Shown here: in pieces, positions 9,688-17,486 of the stretch
Layout: each line of letters opens with the position of its first letter
Position numbering within the stretch: position 1 is the first letter of the stretch
NCBI RefSeq assembly: GCF_018130615.1
Contig: NZ_JAFCKB010000005.1
Coordinates: 62,001 to 126,000 of the forward strand
DNA: 64,000 nt
Origin: Bradyrhizobium manausense
Lineage (GTDB): Bacteria; Pseudomonadota; Alphaproteobacteria; Rhizobiales; Xanthobacteraceae
Reading direction: 5' to 3'
Notes under the pieces: generated by a model
Database searches by the model: none
Seen by the model: the letters and a program-made list of their open reading frames with translations, nothing else
Told to the model about the DNA's origin: nothing
Made by a program: the position numbers and the translations under genes

Positions 9688-10314
9688 TTACCGTGGCGAC
9701 GTGAACGGGATGATCATCGGCACGCGGCGGCAATAGGCGCCGTAGGCGTCTTCGCCGAGCTCTTTCGACAGGAACACCTCTTCCATCCGGCCCTTCTGCC
9801 ACATGCCCAGCGAGATCAGGATCGAGCCGAGGATCGTCGTGACGAAGCCGATCGCGACGCCGGTGACGAGCATGCCGAAGATCAGTCCCGTATAGATCGG
9901 GTGACGCACGATGCCGTAGGGGCCGGTGTCGATGACGCGGTGATCTTCCTTGTGGGTGATGGTGTTGGACCAGAATTTTCCGAGATGCAGCCGGCCCCAC
10001 CAGGCGAAGGCGATGCCGGCGACCGAGAGGACCGCGGCGATGGTGATGCCGGTGTTGCCGAGCACCCAGAGCGGCTTCCAGCCCAGGATCTCCGCAATCC
10101 ACGGCGTGTACAGAATGCCGCCGATCAGGATCGGCAGGCGATAGCGCTGCGACTCCAGCGTCATGACCTGCTTCTTGGTCCGCCCCTGCCAGAACGAGGC
10201 GCCCACCCAGCTGGCGAGAAAGGCGAGCCAGATCAGGGCCAGGAGTTCGGTCGGCCAGGTCGTGGTCCAGCCGCCCCAGGCGACGGAAAGAAGCTTGCTG
10301 AAATCGTAGGACAT
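9688..10314 (-). CDS. isoprenylcysteine carboxyl methyltransferase-like membrane protein
   Basis: Integral membrane methyltransferase-like protein of 208 aa with about five hydrophobic segments. The C-terminal block THKEDHRVIDTGPYGIVRHP followed by IYTG is the cofactor-binding signature of the ICMT/PEMT superfamily. It follows the SDR gene on the same strand with 30 nt between, so the two are probably co-transcribed. The methyl acceptor is unknown; bacterial members may modify lipids or small molecules. Confidence 0.85.
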   Translation of the reverse strand: MSYDFSKLLSVAWGGWTTTWPTELLALIWLAFLASWVGASFWQGRTKKQVMTLESQRYRLPILIGGILYTPWIAEILGWKPLWVLGNTGITIAAVLSVAGIAFAWWGRLHLGKFWSNTITHKEDHRVIDTGPYGIVRHPIYTGLIFGMLVTGVAIGFVTTILGSILISLGMWQKGRMEEVFLSKELGEDAYGAYCRRVPMIIPFTSPR

Positions 10315-10344
10315 GCGGAAAGGTTCTTTGGTTTGGGCTGCAGA

Positions 10345-11376
10345 TCAGCTCGCGCGCGACGAGAGCGCGTGATGCTTGATGGCATTGGACGCGGCCTGGC
10401 CGCCGCGGGCGAGCAGATGGGTGATGGTTTCGCGCAGCACCGGCTCGATCGGGCGCGGTGCATAGCCGAGTTCGGTGCGCGCCTTGCCGATCGAGAGGTC
10501 GCTTGCGGCGAGTGCGATACGCACGCCTTCGGCAGTGCCGTTGGGAGGACGGCGCGTGATGCGATTGGAGATCGATTCGAGCATGATGGCGGAGAGCTCG
10601 GCGATCTTGCCGGGAACGACAACCGGATATTGCCGCCGTCCGCTCATCGCCGACATCATCCGCAGGATCTGGCCGAGCCTGACGCAATCGCCGCCGAGGA
10701 TGTAGCGCTGGCCGATGCGGCCGCGCTCCATCGTCAGCACGAGGCCCATGGCGACATCGCGGACGTCGACGAGGTTGACCAGGAAGTCGAGATGCGGCTG
10801 CACCTTCTTCTGGAGGAAGTACCACAGCATCGCCGTCGGCGGCGTCAGGTTATGGTCAGCGGCGCCGATCGGCATGGTCGGCGTGCCAATCACGAGCGGG
10901 AAGCCGCCGGCCGCGGCCTTTGCGACGTGATGCTCGGCGAGCGACTTCGAACGCGTATAGGCGCCGGGCATCGCGTCGGCCGGCTGCAGCGCCTCCTCGG
11001 CGGCAACGCCGTTGAGGTTGGAATAGGGGAACAGGATCGATTCCGTCGAGCAGTGCAGAAAGCGCGACACGCCGTGCTTCATTGCTGCTGCGAGCACCAC
11101 TTCGGTCCCGCGGCAATTCACTTCGTGAAAGTCCTGCTTGTTGGCGACCCACATGCCGGGCAGGCCGGCGAGGTGATAGACCTGATCGACCCCGGCGAGC
11201 GCAGCATCGACCGCGGCGCCATCGAGGACGGAGCCTGTCACATAGTCGACGTCGGAACAGGGTGCGGCCGGCGGCCGCACGTCGAGCACGCGCACCCGCT
11301 GCTCCCTGCTGCGGAGCGCTTCGACGAGATGATGTCCGATGAAGCCGCTGCCACCGGTAACCAGTGCGAGAGTCAT
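10345..11376 (-). CDS. NAD-dependent epimerase/dehydratase (extended SDR)
   Basis: Extended short-chain dehydrogenase/reductase of 343 aa. The NAD-binding motif is VTGGSGFIGHHL, and the catalytic pair is in AYTRSKSLAEH (YxxxK) with an upstream Ser in HCSTES. The closest families by pattern are dihydroflavonol reductase and 3-beta-hydroxysteroid dehydrogenase-like proteins. It leads an operon with the ICMT-like membrane methyltransferase, which suggests modification of a lipid-like or sugar-like compound. Substrate unknown. Confidence 0.87.
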   Translation of the reverse strand: MTLALVTGGSGFIGHHLVEALRSREQRVRVLDVRPPAAPCSDVDYVTGSVLDGAAVDAALAGVDQVYHLAGLPGMWVANKQDFHEVNCRGTEVVLAAAMKHGVSRFLHCSTESILFPYSNLNGVAAEEALQPADAMPGAYTRSKSLAEHHVAKAAAGGFPLVIGTPTMPIGAADHNLTPPTAMLWYFLQKKVQPHLDFLVNLVDVRDVAMGLVLTMERGRIGQRYILGGDCVRLGQILRMMSAMSGRRQYPVVVPGKIAELSAIMLESISNRITRRPPNGTAEGVRIALAASDLSIGKARTELGYAPRPIEPVLRETITHLLARGGQAASNAIKHHALSSRAS

Positions 11377-11409
11377 GAAGAAGGTTGCTACTATTCCGCT
11401 TCGGGAAGC

Positions 11410-11928
11410 CTATCGGGTTGAAAGGGAGTTGGTCGGAAGAGGCGCGAGAATCGCGGCAAGGTCACGACGAAAACCCAGTGCAATGAACAATTTTGCCATC
11501 ACGAACATCGGTCCCAGCAAAAGGTGCGACGGAAACGTGAACAACGAGGCCTCGCGCCCCTCAAAAACCTTGTGGCCGATGGTCTGCGCGGCGAGGCCGA
11601 GCACGACCAGGGCGCTGAAAATCGCCCACATCGTCAGGGTGCTGACCTGCGCGGCAATGGTCGATGCGATCGAAAATAATAAAATAGAGACGGCCAGAAT
11701 CCCGAACCCGAGCGCCACGTCGAGCAGCAGCCAATAGATCAGAACCGGCGTTGCCAGGATCACTGCCAGGCTGATCTCGACACCGAACAGTGGCAGCTTC
11801 ACCAGTGTCAGCGGCATCACGGCGCCAGTGAACAGCAGGAGGATGCCGACCACATGCATCGCCGTGTTCCGGGGATCGCGATGGTACTCGACATAAACGG
11901 CAAGTTGGCGTTGAAAAAAGCCACCCAT
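11410..11928 (-). CDS. Mpo1-like (DUF962) membrane protein
   Basis: Membrane protein of 172 aa of the Mpo1/YGL010w family. The N-terminus GGFFQRQLAVYVEYHRDPRN with a following MHVVG is the family signature; its His residues are thought to bind iron in the yeast dioxygenase that acts on 2-hydroxy fatty acids. Four or five hydrophobic segments follow. I chose the ATG at 11928 by the family N-terminus; the frame is open to 11997. It ends 33 nt upstream of the SDR gene on the same strand and may be part of that operon. Confidence 0.85.
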   Translation of the reverse strand: MGGFFQRQLAVYVEYHRDPRNTAMHVVGILLLFTGAVMPLTLVKLPLFGVEISLAVILATPVLIYWLLLDVALGFGILAVSILLFSIASTIAAQVSTLTMWAIFSALVVLGLAAQTIGHKVFEGREASLFTFPSHLLLGPMFVMAKLFIALGFRRDLAAILAPLPTNSLSTR

Positions 11929-12101
11929 CTCGGTCTCATGCAGCACAGGGTCGGGTAAGGACGTACAGTGGCTATAGCACCTGATAGAGCAGTGCACAAA
12001 CCGGCGCTTTTGTCGCGCAGGACCATGCTGTCGCGCCCTGGGACAGGTTACAAAACAATCGGGAGTTCAAAGGGTTCCAACAGCTGCCGGAATGGATGCG
12101 C

Positions 12102-12773
12102 TCAACGCTTCTTGGCGGGCTTTTTCGTCGCAGGCGCAGGTGCTGTCGCGGGATGCGCCGGCGCTTCCTCGGGTACCTTGGCAAAGGTCAGGATTTGCAA
12201 CTGGCCGTTGATTGCCGAGGTCGGCTTGGCGCGGTCGAGGAACTGCTCCTCGCCTAGCCCGATCGGCTGAAGCCGCTTGGTCGAAATCTTGAAGGTGTTC
12301 ACCAGCACGTCGCGGATCGCATCCGCCCGGCGCTGGCTCAGGATCGCGTTGGCCTCGCGCGTCTTCTGGCTGGACTCGACATGGCCGACGATCAGGAACG
12401 TGTAGGGCAGCAGCGAGGCGTGAACCATTGCGTCGGCGATGCGACCGACGGTCTGGTAGGACTCCGGCTGGATGATCGGCGTGTCGGCGTCGAACTGGAT
12501 CTGGGCGTTGAAGGCGGGCAGCTTGGCCAGATCAGGCGCGATCGGCGGCCGGTTCACCGGGCCCGGATCATTCTTGATCCTGGCCTTTGCCCGCTCCATC
12601 ACCTGCTGCTTCAGCGCGGGAATGTCGACCTCGGCGGCCTCCTCGAAATGATTGAGCTTGCCGACGATGTCGTCACGGGTCGGCGCCGTCTGCGCGCCGG
12701 CCGTGCCTGCGAGCAGAGCGAGACCCAATGCGAGGCCCATTCCGGCGCTGACGTGCCCGCTTGCGCGCATCAT
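12102..12773 (-). CDS. OmpA family protein
   Basis: Exported 223-aa protein with a signal peptide (GMGLALGLALLAGTAGA-QT) and a C-terminal OmpA-like peptidoglycan-binding domain (VGHVESSQKTREANAILSQ, then RRADAIRDVLV). The usual Asp of the GHTD motif is Glu here. The C-terminus is a Pro/Ala/Lys-rich tail (ATKKPAKKR). The start ATG at 12773 overlaps the stop of the upstream Cys-rich gene (ATGA), so both are one operon. A second ATG follows at 12770. Confidence 0.87.
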   Translation of the reverse strand: MMRASGHVSAGMGLALGLALLAGTAGAQTAPTRDDIVGKLNHFEEAAEVDIPALKQQVMERAKARIKNDPGPVNRPPIAPDLAKLPAFNAQIQFDADTPIIQPESYQTVGRIADAMVHASLLPYTFLIVGHVESSQKTREANAILSQRRADAIRDVLVNTFKISTKRLQPIGLGEEQFLDRAKPTSAINGQLQILTFAKVPEEAPAHPATAPAPATKKPAKKR

Positions 12774-13186
12774 CGGTACCCCGCGTCGTCGACGGCCTTC
12801 AGGCAGTTGTTGCTGATGCCCTTCGGCGTCGAGATCAGGCAAGGGATCGACTTGCTGGTCTCCTTGGTCGAGCCGCCGCAGACCTTGACGATCTCGCGCT
12901 GGCAGGCGTTCGCGACCGTGACGCGGGCGGCGATGCGTTTCTGAATGGCATCGAACGCCGCGAGATAATCCCTCTGGCACTGCTGCGAGAGCACGTCCCG
13001 GTTGCGGGACAGGCACTCTTTCAGGCGGGTGGAGTCCGGATTGACGCCGCGGCAATTCGCGACGATTTCCGCGCCGCAGCTTTTCGCCAGAAGCCCGATC
13101 GAATCGCCAAAGCTCATGGTCTCCGCCGTCGCAAGCGACGGCATCCCCAATGCAAGCACGATCAGTGTGACGAAGCCCCGGACCAT
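12770..13186 (-). CDS. exported Cys-rich hypothetical protein
   Basis: Exported protein of 138 aa with a signal peptide (FVTLIVLALGMPSLATA-ET) and eight Cys after it, spaced like the Cys-rich GLG1-type repeat (CxxEIxxxC...LxECLxxN). Such repeats are likely disulfide-bonded in the periplasm. It overlaps the OmpA-like gene by 4 nt and probably works with it in the envelope. Start at 13186 is chosen for the signal peptide; ATGs at 13216 and 13222 are in frame but add polar residues in front. Confidence 0.75.
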   Translation of the reverse strand: MVRGFVTLIVLALGMPSLATAETMSFGDSIGLLAKSCGAEIVANCRGVNPDSTRLKECLSRNRDVLSQQCQRDYLAAFDAIQKRIAARVTVANACQREIVKVCGGSTKETSKSIPCLISTPKGISNNCLKAVDDAGYR

Positions 13187-13274
13187 GGTTGCATCTGATA
13201 CGGGGAAGTTCGCCATGGTCAAGGGCTGTTCGGACCAGAACTGTCGAGAGTTGCGCGAGTGCGGCGAACAGTCC

Positions 13275-13562
13275 TCACTCCTCGGCGGCGTCGCTCGGCG
13301 GAAATTCGATCAGGACGGCCGTGTGGTTCCGGATGTCGTCGGCAAACTCCGGATCGGCCTTGAGCTCGTCCAGCGTCCTCGGCGGGGGAAGCTGGCGGCC
13401 GTCCTCGATCAGGTCCTGCGCGTAGAACGCGATCGCTTCGGGTGCACTCTCCAGAGCCTCCTCGACGTCGTCGCCGCCGGAGATGCAACCAGGCAGGTCC
13501 GGAAACCACAGGCTGACGTCGTCCGGGCCGGCGTCCTCGATGATGGCGACGTAGTGAGGCAT
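13275..13562 (-). CDS. hicB: HicB family antitoxin-like protein
   Basis: A 95-aa HicB-type protein: MPHYVAIIEDAGPDDVSLWF, then PDLPGCISGGDDVEEAL, the partial RNase H-like fold typical of HicB. No C-terminal ribbon-helix-helix or HTH is visible. No HicA (short dsRNA-binding mRNase) gene lies next to it on the same strand. The gene is divergent from a 65-aa basic protein, and an inverted repeat sits between the two starts. It may be a stand-alone HicB used for another role. Confidence 0.82.
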   Translation of the reverse strand: MPHYVAIIEDAGPDDVSLWFPDLPGCISGGDDVEEALESAPEAIAFYAQDLIEDGRQLPPPRTLDELKADPEFADDIRNHTAVLIEFPPSDAAEE

Positions 13563-13573
13563 GGTTGATCTGG

Positions 13574-13616
13574 GTGATGCTACGATCTAGGATTGCACGA
13601 ATACGTCAAGCATCAC
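13574..13616. promoter_or_regulatory. inverted repeat GTGATGCT-N27-AGCATCAC
   Basis: Perfect 8-bp arms in the divergent region between the HicB-like gene and the 65-aa gene. The spacing between arm centres is 35 bp. It could be an operator shared by both genes. Confidence 0.4.
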
Positions 13617-13655
13617 GCATTTCAAAGAAAACATTTACGAGGGCAGGAGACGATA

Positions 13656-13853
13656 ATGGCCAAAAAGGCGAAACGCGCCCTAAAGGGGCGTCGATTTCAG
13701 CGGGCGCACAAAGACGGAGCGCTCCGGACTATCAAAAGACACATCGAGAAAACGTACGGCCTCCCTCCAGGCAGCGTTCAACTCATCAAGCCAGATGGCC
13801 GCCGCATGCGAGAGGATGCGAAGGTTAGTCGATTGCGCGAGTCTTGGCAGTGA
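13656..13853 (+). CDS. 65-aa basic protein of unknown function
   Basis: Small basic protein starting MAKKAKRALKGRRFQRAHKD; many Lys/Arg are at the N-terminus, with a short amphipathic region after (TIKRHIEKTYGLPPGSVQL). AGGAG lies 7 nt upstream of the ATG, better than any upstream in-frame start. I do not recognise a family. It lies divergent from the HicB-like gene and converges on the helicase gene, 11 nt away. The charge suggests RNA or DNA binding, but this is only a guess. Confidence 0.65.
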   Translation: MAKKAKRALKGRRFQRAHKDGALRTIKRHIEKTYGLPPGSVQLIKPDGRRMREDAKVSRLRESWQ

Positions 13854-13864
13854 GGTAATGGGCC

Positions 13865-16465
13865 TCACGCCCGCTGCACGAAGCTGTCCACGACCTTCTT
13901 CTCGCCGGCCTTGTCGAAGGCGATGGTGAGCTTGTTGCCGTCGATCTTGGTGACGCGGCCGTAGCCGAATTTCTGGTGGAAGACGCGGTCGGAGAGCGAG
14001 AACTCCGACGTCGTGCCGGTGGATTTGGCGACCAGCTCGCCCTCGATCGTCAGCGGTCCGCGGCGGCGCGAGGAGAAGCTGCCGAAATCGGGGCCGGATG
14101 ATGAAGTCGACGAGAAGGTCGCGGCCTCTTCCTCGAAGCCGCCGCGACCGTCACCACCACCGCTATTGCGGCCGCCGCCCCGGTTGCGGTTCGCCTGGGC
14201 GCGCTGCCAGCCCGGCGTCGAATAGCTCGAGCCGAACGCCTCCATGTCGTCGAAGCGCGAGGCGCCGTAGCCGCCCGTGCCGCCCCAGGCCGAGCCGCCC
14301 TTGGATTCGGTGATCTCGACATTCGCCGCCGGCAATTCGTCGAGGAAGCGCGACGGGATCGTGGTCGACCAGGTGCCATGGATCCGGCGGTTGGTCGCGA
14401 AATAGATCATGGCACGGCGGCGGGCGCGGGTCAGGCCGACATGGCCGAGCCGGCGCTCTTCCTCGAGGCCCGCGCGGCCCTGTTCGTCCAGCGTACGCTG
14501 GCTCGGGAACAGGCCTTCCTCCCAACCGGGCAGGAACACGTTGTCGAATTCGAGACCCTTGGCCGAGTGCAGCGTCATCAGCGACACCGCGTCGTCCTCG
14601 GCGCCGCCCTCGCGGTCCATCACCAGCGAGATGTGCTCCAGGAACCCTTGCAGGTTCTCGAACTCCTCCATCGAGCGCACCAGCTCTTTCAGGTTCTCCA
14701 GCCGGCCCGCGGCGTCGGCCGAGCGGTCCTTCTGCCACATCTCGGTATAGCCGCTCTCGTCGAGCACGATCTGGGCGAGATCCGTATGCGCGGTGACCTC
14801 GCGCTGGGCGCGCCAGCGATCGAACTGGGCGACGACGTCGCGCAGACTTCCGCGCGCCTTCGGCTTCAGCTCGTCGGTCTCGACCACGGCACGCGCGGCC
14901 TCGAACAGCGGGATGCGGCGCTTGCGGGCGTGGTCGTGCAGCATCTGTATGGTGGCATCGCCAAGCCCGCGCTTGGGCACGTTGACGATGCGCTCGAAGG
15001 CGAGATCGTCGGCGGGAGAGTTGATGACACGCAAATAAGCGAGCGCGTCGCGGATTTCGGCGCGCTCGTAGAAGCGCGGGCCGCCGATGACGCGATAGGG
15101 CAGGCCGAGCGTGACGAAACGGTCTTCGAACTCGCGCATCTGGTAGGAGGCGCGCACGAGAATCGCGATCTCGTTGAGCTTCTCGCCCCTGCGCTGGATC
15201 TGCTCGATCTCCTCGCCGATGCCGCGGGCTTCCTCTTCCGAGTCCCACGAGCCTGTTACCGTGACCTTCTCGCCGTCGTGGTCTTCGGTGCGCAGCGTCT
15301 TGCCGAGCCGGCCTTCGTTGTGCGCGATCAAATGCGAGGCGGCCGCAAGGATGTGGCCGGTCGAACGGTAGTTGCGTTCGAGGCGGATCACCTTGGCACC
15401 GGGAAAGTCGTGGTCGAAGCGCAGAATGTTGTCGACCTCGGCGCCGCGCCAGCCGTAGATCGACTGGTCGTCGTCGCCGACGCAGCAGATGTTTTTGACA
15501 TGGGGGGCGGCCATCGGAGCGCTGACCGTTTGCTCCGTCATTCCGGGGCGATGCGCAGCATCGAACCCGGAATCTCGATCGTCGGACTCACTGCTGGATT
15601 CCGGGTTCGCGTCTTCGACGTGCCCCGGAATGACGGCCTTGGTCGTCGCCGGTGCCTGCGACAGCAGCCGCAGCCACAGATATTGCGCAACGTTGGTGTC
15701 TTGATACTCGTCCACCAGGATGAATTTGAAGCGCTGCTGATACTGCCGCAGGATATCCGGGTGCTCGCGGAAAATGCGGATGTTCTCCAGCAAGAGATCG
15801 CCGAAATCGGCGGCGTTCAAGATCTTCAGCCGTTCCTGGTAGCTCGCATAGAGCTTGCCGCCTTTGCCATTGGCAAACATCGCGGCTTCGCCTGACGGCA
15901 CCTGCGAGGGCATCAGGCCGCGGTTCTTCCAGCCGTCGATCAGGCCGGCCAGCATGCGCGCCGGCCAGCGCTTGTCGTCGATGTTCTCGGCCTGCAGCAG
16001 CTGCTTCAACAGACGCACCTGGTCGTCGACATCGAGCACGGTGAAGTTCGACTTGAGCTGTGCCAGCTCGGCATGGAAGCGCATGATGCGGCCGCCGATG
16101 GAGTGGAAGGTGCCGAGCCACGGCATGCCTTCGACCGCGTGGCCCAGCATCTGGCCGAGCCGGTGCTTCATCTCGCGCGCGGCTTTGTTGGTGAAGGTCA
16201 CCGACAGGATCTCGGCAGGACGGGCGCGGCCCTGGCTCAGGATATGGGCGATGCGCGTGGTCAGCACGCGGGTCTTGCCGGTGCCGGCGCCGGCCAGCAC
16301 CAGGACCGGGCCGTCCAGCGTCTCCACAGCCTCGCGCTGCTCCGGATTGAGCCCGGTCAGGTATTTCGGGCCCACGGAGGCGCGCGCACGCGCGGCGATG
16401 CCGCCGGCGGCGGGCTGGTGGTCGGGGACGCTTGTGATCTTGCTCGGCTCGGTCATGCGAATCAT
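13865..16465 (-). CDS. uvrD: UvrD/PcrA-type ATP-dependent DNA helicase with in-frame palindromic insertion
   Basis: Superfamily 1 3'-5' helicase of 866 aa for nucleotide excision and mismatch repair. Motifs seen: LAGAGTGKT (Walker A), [11 protein letters not shown] (Ia), [11 protein letters not shown] (II), [17 protein letters not shown] (III), RLERNYRST (IV), [14 protein letters not shown] (V) and VGLTRARRR (VI). Between motifs II and III there are about 55 residues where E. coli UvrD has about 6; 34 of them are encoded by a 102-bp palindrome at 15535-15636. The C-terminus ends in a Gly-rich linker and a UvrD-type terminal domain ([15 protein letters not shown]). The ATG at 16465 follows GGGG; ATG 16456 is an alternative. 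Confidence 0.93.
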   Translation of the reverse strand: MIRMTEPSKITSVPDHQPAAGGIAARARASVGPKYLTGLNPEQREAVETLDGPVLVLAGAGTGKTRVLTTRIAHILSQGRARPAEILSVTFTNKAAREMKHRLGQMLGHAVEGMPWLGTFHSIGGRIMRFHAELAQLKSNFTVLDVDDQVRLLKQLLQAENIDDKRWPARMLAGLIDGWKNRGLMPSQVPSGEAAMFANGKGGKLYASYQERLKILNAADFGDLLLENIRIFREHPDILRQYQQRFKFILVDEYQDTNVAQYLWLRLLSQAPATTKAVIPGHVEDANPESSSESDDRDSGFDAAHRPGMTEQTVSAPMAAPHVKNICCVGDDDQSIYGWRGAEVDNILRFDHDFPGAKVIRLERNYRSTGHILAAASHLIAHNEGRLGKTLRTEDHDGEKVTVTGSWDSEEEARGIGEEIEQIQRRGEKLNEIAILVRASYQMREFEDRFVTLGLPYRVIGGPRFYERAEIRDALAYLRVINSPADDLAFERIVNVPKRGLGDATIQMLHDHARKRRIPLFEAARAVVETDELKPKARGSLRDVVAQFDRWRAQREVTAHTDLAQIVLDESGYTEMWQKDRSADAAGRLENLKELVRSMEEFENLQGFLEHISLVMDREGGAEDDAVSLMTLHSAKGLEFDNVFLPGWEEGLFPSQRTLDEQGRAGLEEERRLGHVGLTRARRRAMIYFATNRRIHGTWSTTIPSRFLDELPAANVEITESKGGSAWGGTGGYGASRFDDMEAFGSSYSTPGWQRAQANRNRGGGRNSGGGDGRGGFEEEAATFSSTSSSGPDFGSFSSRRRGPLTIEGELVAKSTGTTSEFSLSDRVFHQKFGYGRVTKIDGNKLTIAFDKAGEKKVVDSFVQRA
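15535..15636. repeat. 102-bp palindromic repeat inside uvrD
   Basis: Perfect 15-bp terminal inverted repeats (CCGTCATTCCGGGGC and GCCCCGGAATGACGG) with perfect 13-bp inner arms (CGAACCCGGAATC at 15562 and GATTCCGGGTTCG at 15597). The length is exactly 34 codons and the uvrD frame runs through without a stop. The element is of the dispersed intergenic type and is translated here at about residues 277-310. Confidence 0.85.
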
Positions 16466-16705
16466 TGGCCCCACGATGGCACCGCGGGGATGCGGAAGGG
16501 AGCCTTCATAACAGGGATTGCCGCCTATATGGGGCGGCCGCGAGGGGTTTTCCACGTGCGCGGCGGGCCGATTTGTTCCTCGGCACGGGACGAATTTCCA
16601 GCGGCGGCCGGCCGGAACCAATGTTCCGAGCCGGCAATTGTTTCTGCAAGTGAGGCGCCTCAGCCGCGCCGATCGCAGACAGACATCGAAACAGAGGTTT
16701 TGACC

Positions 16706-16876
16706 ATGCTGAGCTGGGTTGTGACGTTTCTGATTATCGCACTGATCGCCGGTATCCTGGGCTTTGGCGGCCTCGCCGGTGCGTCGATCGAAATCGCCAA
16801 GATCATCTTCTTCGTCGCGGTCGTTCTGTTCCTGGTTTCGGCCGTGGTCGGCCTCGCCCGCGGCCGCAGGATATAG
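16706..16876 (+). CDS. DUF1328 (YtjA family) small membrane protein
   Basis: A 56-aa membrane protein, [18 protein letters not shown] onward, with two hydrophobic segments around a short GASIEIAK loop and a basic end (RGRRI). This is the DUF1328/YtjA family; function is unknown, though members are often stress-induced. AGAGG lies 8 nt upstream of the ATG. It is divergent from uvrD (240 bp between) and converges on the thioesterase gene. An upstream GGAAC-CAAT-GTTCC palindrome at 16614-16627 may be regulatory. Confidence 0.88.
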   Translation: MLSWVVTFLIIALIAGILGFGGLAGASIEIAKIIFFVAVVLFLVSAVVGLARGRRI

Positions 16877-16892
16877 CGCGACGGATCATGCA

Positions 16893-17399
16893 CTACCGCT
16901 TCGAGGGCATCGCCACGCTCCGTCCGATGCCCTCGGGCCGCGGCACGGCGCTGTGCGCCTCCACGACGGCCGCGATGCGCTCGCGAATGTCGGGCGGAAA
17001 CGCCGCCACCTTGCGCGAGCCCATGTCGATGTGCAGCGACATGTTCTCGGACGTGGCCGAGAGCCAGCCTTCGGTGGCGTGCCGCAGCTCCTGGAACGTG
17101 TGCAGGCGCTTGTCGTCGGCTTCCAGCAGCCACACCGAGACCTGTACGGGATCGCCGAGATGGATCTCGCGCAGATAGCGCACATGGCATTCGGCGGTGA
17201 AGGTCGAGCCGTTGCGCTCCTTCATATATCCCGGCCCGATCCCAAGCTGCAGCCACATCTGGTCGATCGCCCGGTCGAACATCACGTTGTAATAGGCCAT
17301 GTTGAGATGGCCGTTATAGTCGATCCATTGCGGCTCGATCTGCATGATCGAGGCGCGGAACGGCTCTGCCTCGGGCGCGTGAGCGGCAGTCTCCGGCAT
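16893..17399 (-). CDS. acyl-CoA thioesterase, hot-dog fold
   Basis: Thioesterase of 168 aa of the 4-hydroxybenzoyl-CoA thioesterase/FcbC-like group. The hot-dog helix is marked by WIDYNGHLNMAYYNVMFDRA, with the Asp at the catalytic place, and CHVRYLREIHLGDPV follows. Similar proteins are found next to carnitine or beta-oxidation genes, but here the neighbours are DUF1328 and a divergent FAD-linked oxidase (87 nt between starts). The acyl substrate is not determined. Confidence 0.85.
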   Translation of the reverse strand: MPETAAHAPEAEPFRASIMQIEPQWIDYNGHLNMAYYNVMFDRAIDQMWLQLGIGPGYMKERNGSTFTAECHVRYLREIHLGDPVQVSVWLLEADDKRLHTFQELRHATEGWLSATSENMSLHIDMGSRKVAAFPPDIRERIAAVVEAHSAVPRPEGIGRSVAMPSKR

Positions 17400-17486
17400 G
17401 TGTCATTCCCCAGCTATGCGTCCGGTCGCTTGACTTGACCGGTGAGATGTCCTTTGCCACGGTTTCTTCTGTCGGGAGGAATGTCC

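Noticed and set aside
9451-11421. 656-aa open frame on the plus strand
   Set aside because: Antisense to the ICMT-like and SDR genes, which have clear family motifs; its translation is typical high-GC shadow.
16614-16642. EcfG promoter for the DUF1328 gene
   Set aside because: GGAAC is present but the spacer to TGTT is 20 bp, too long; the GGAAC-CAAT-GTTCC palindrome remains noted only.
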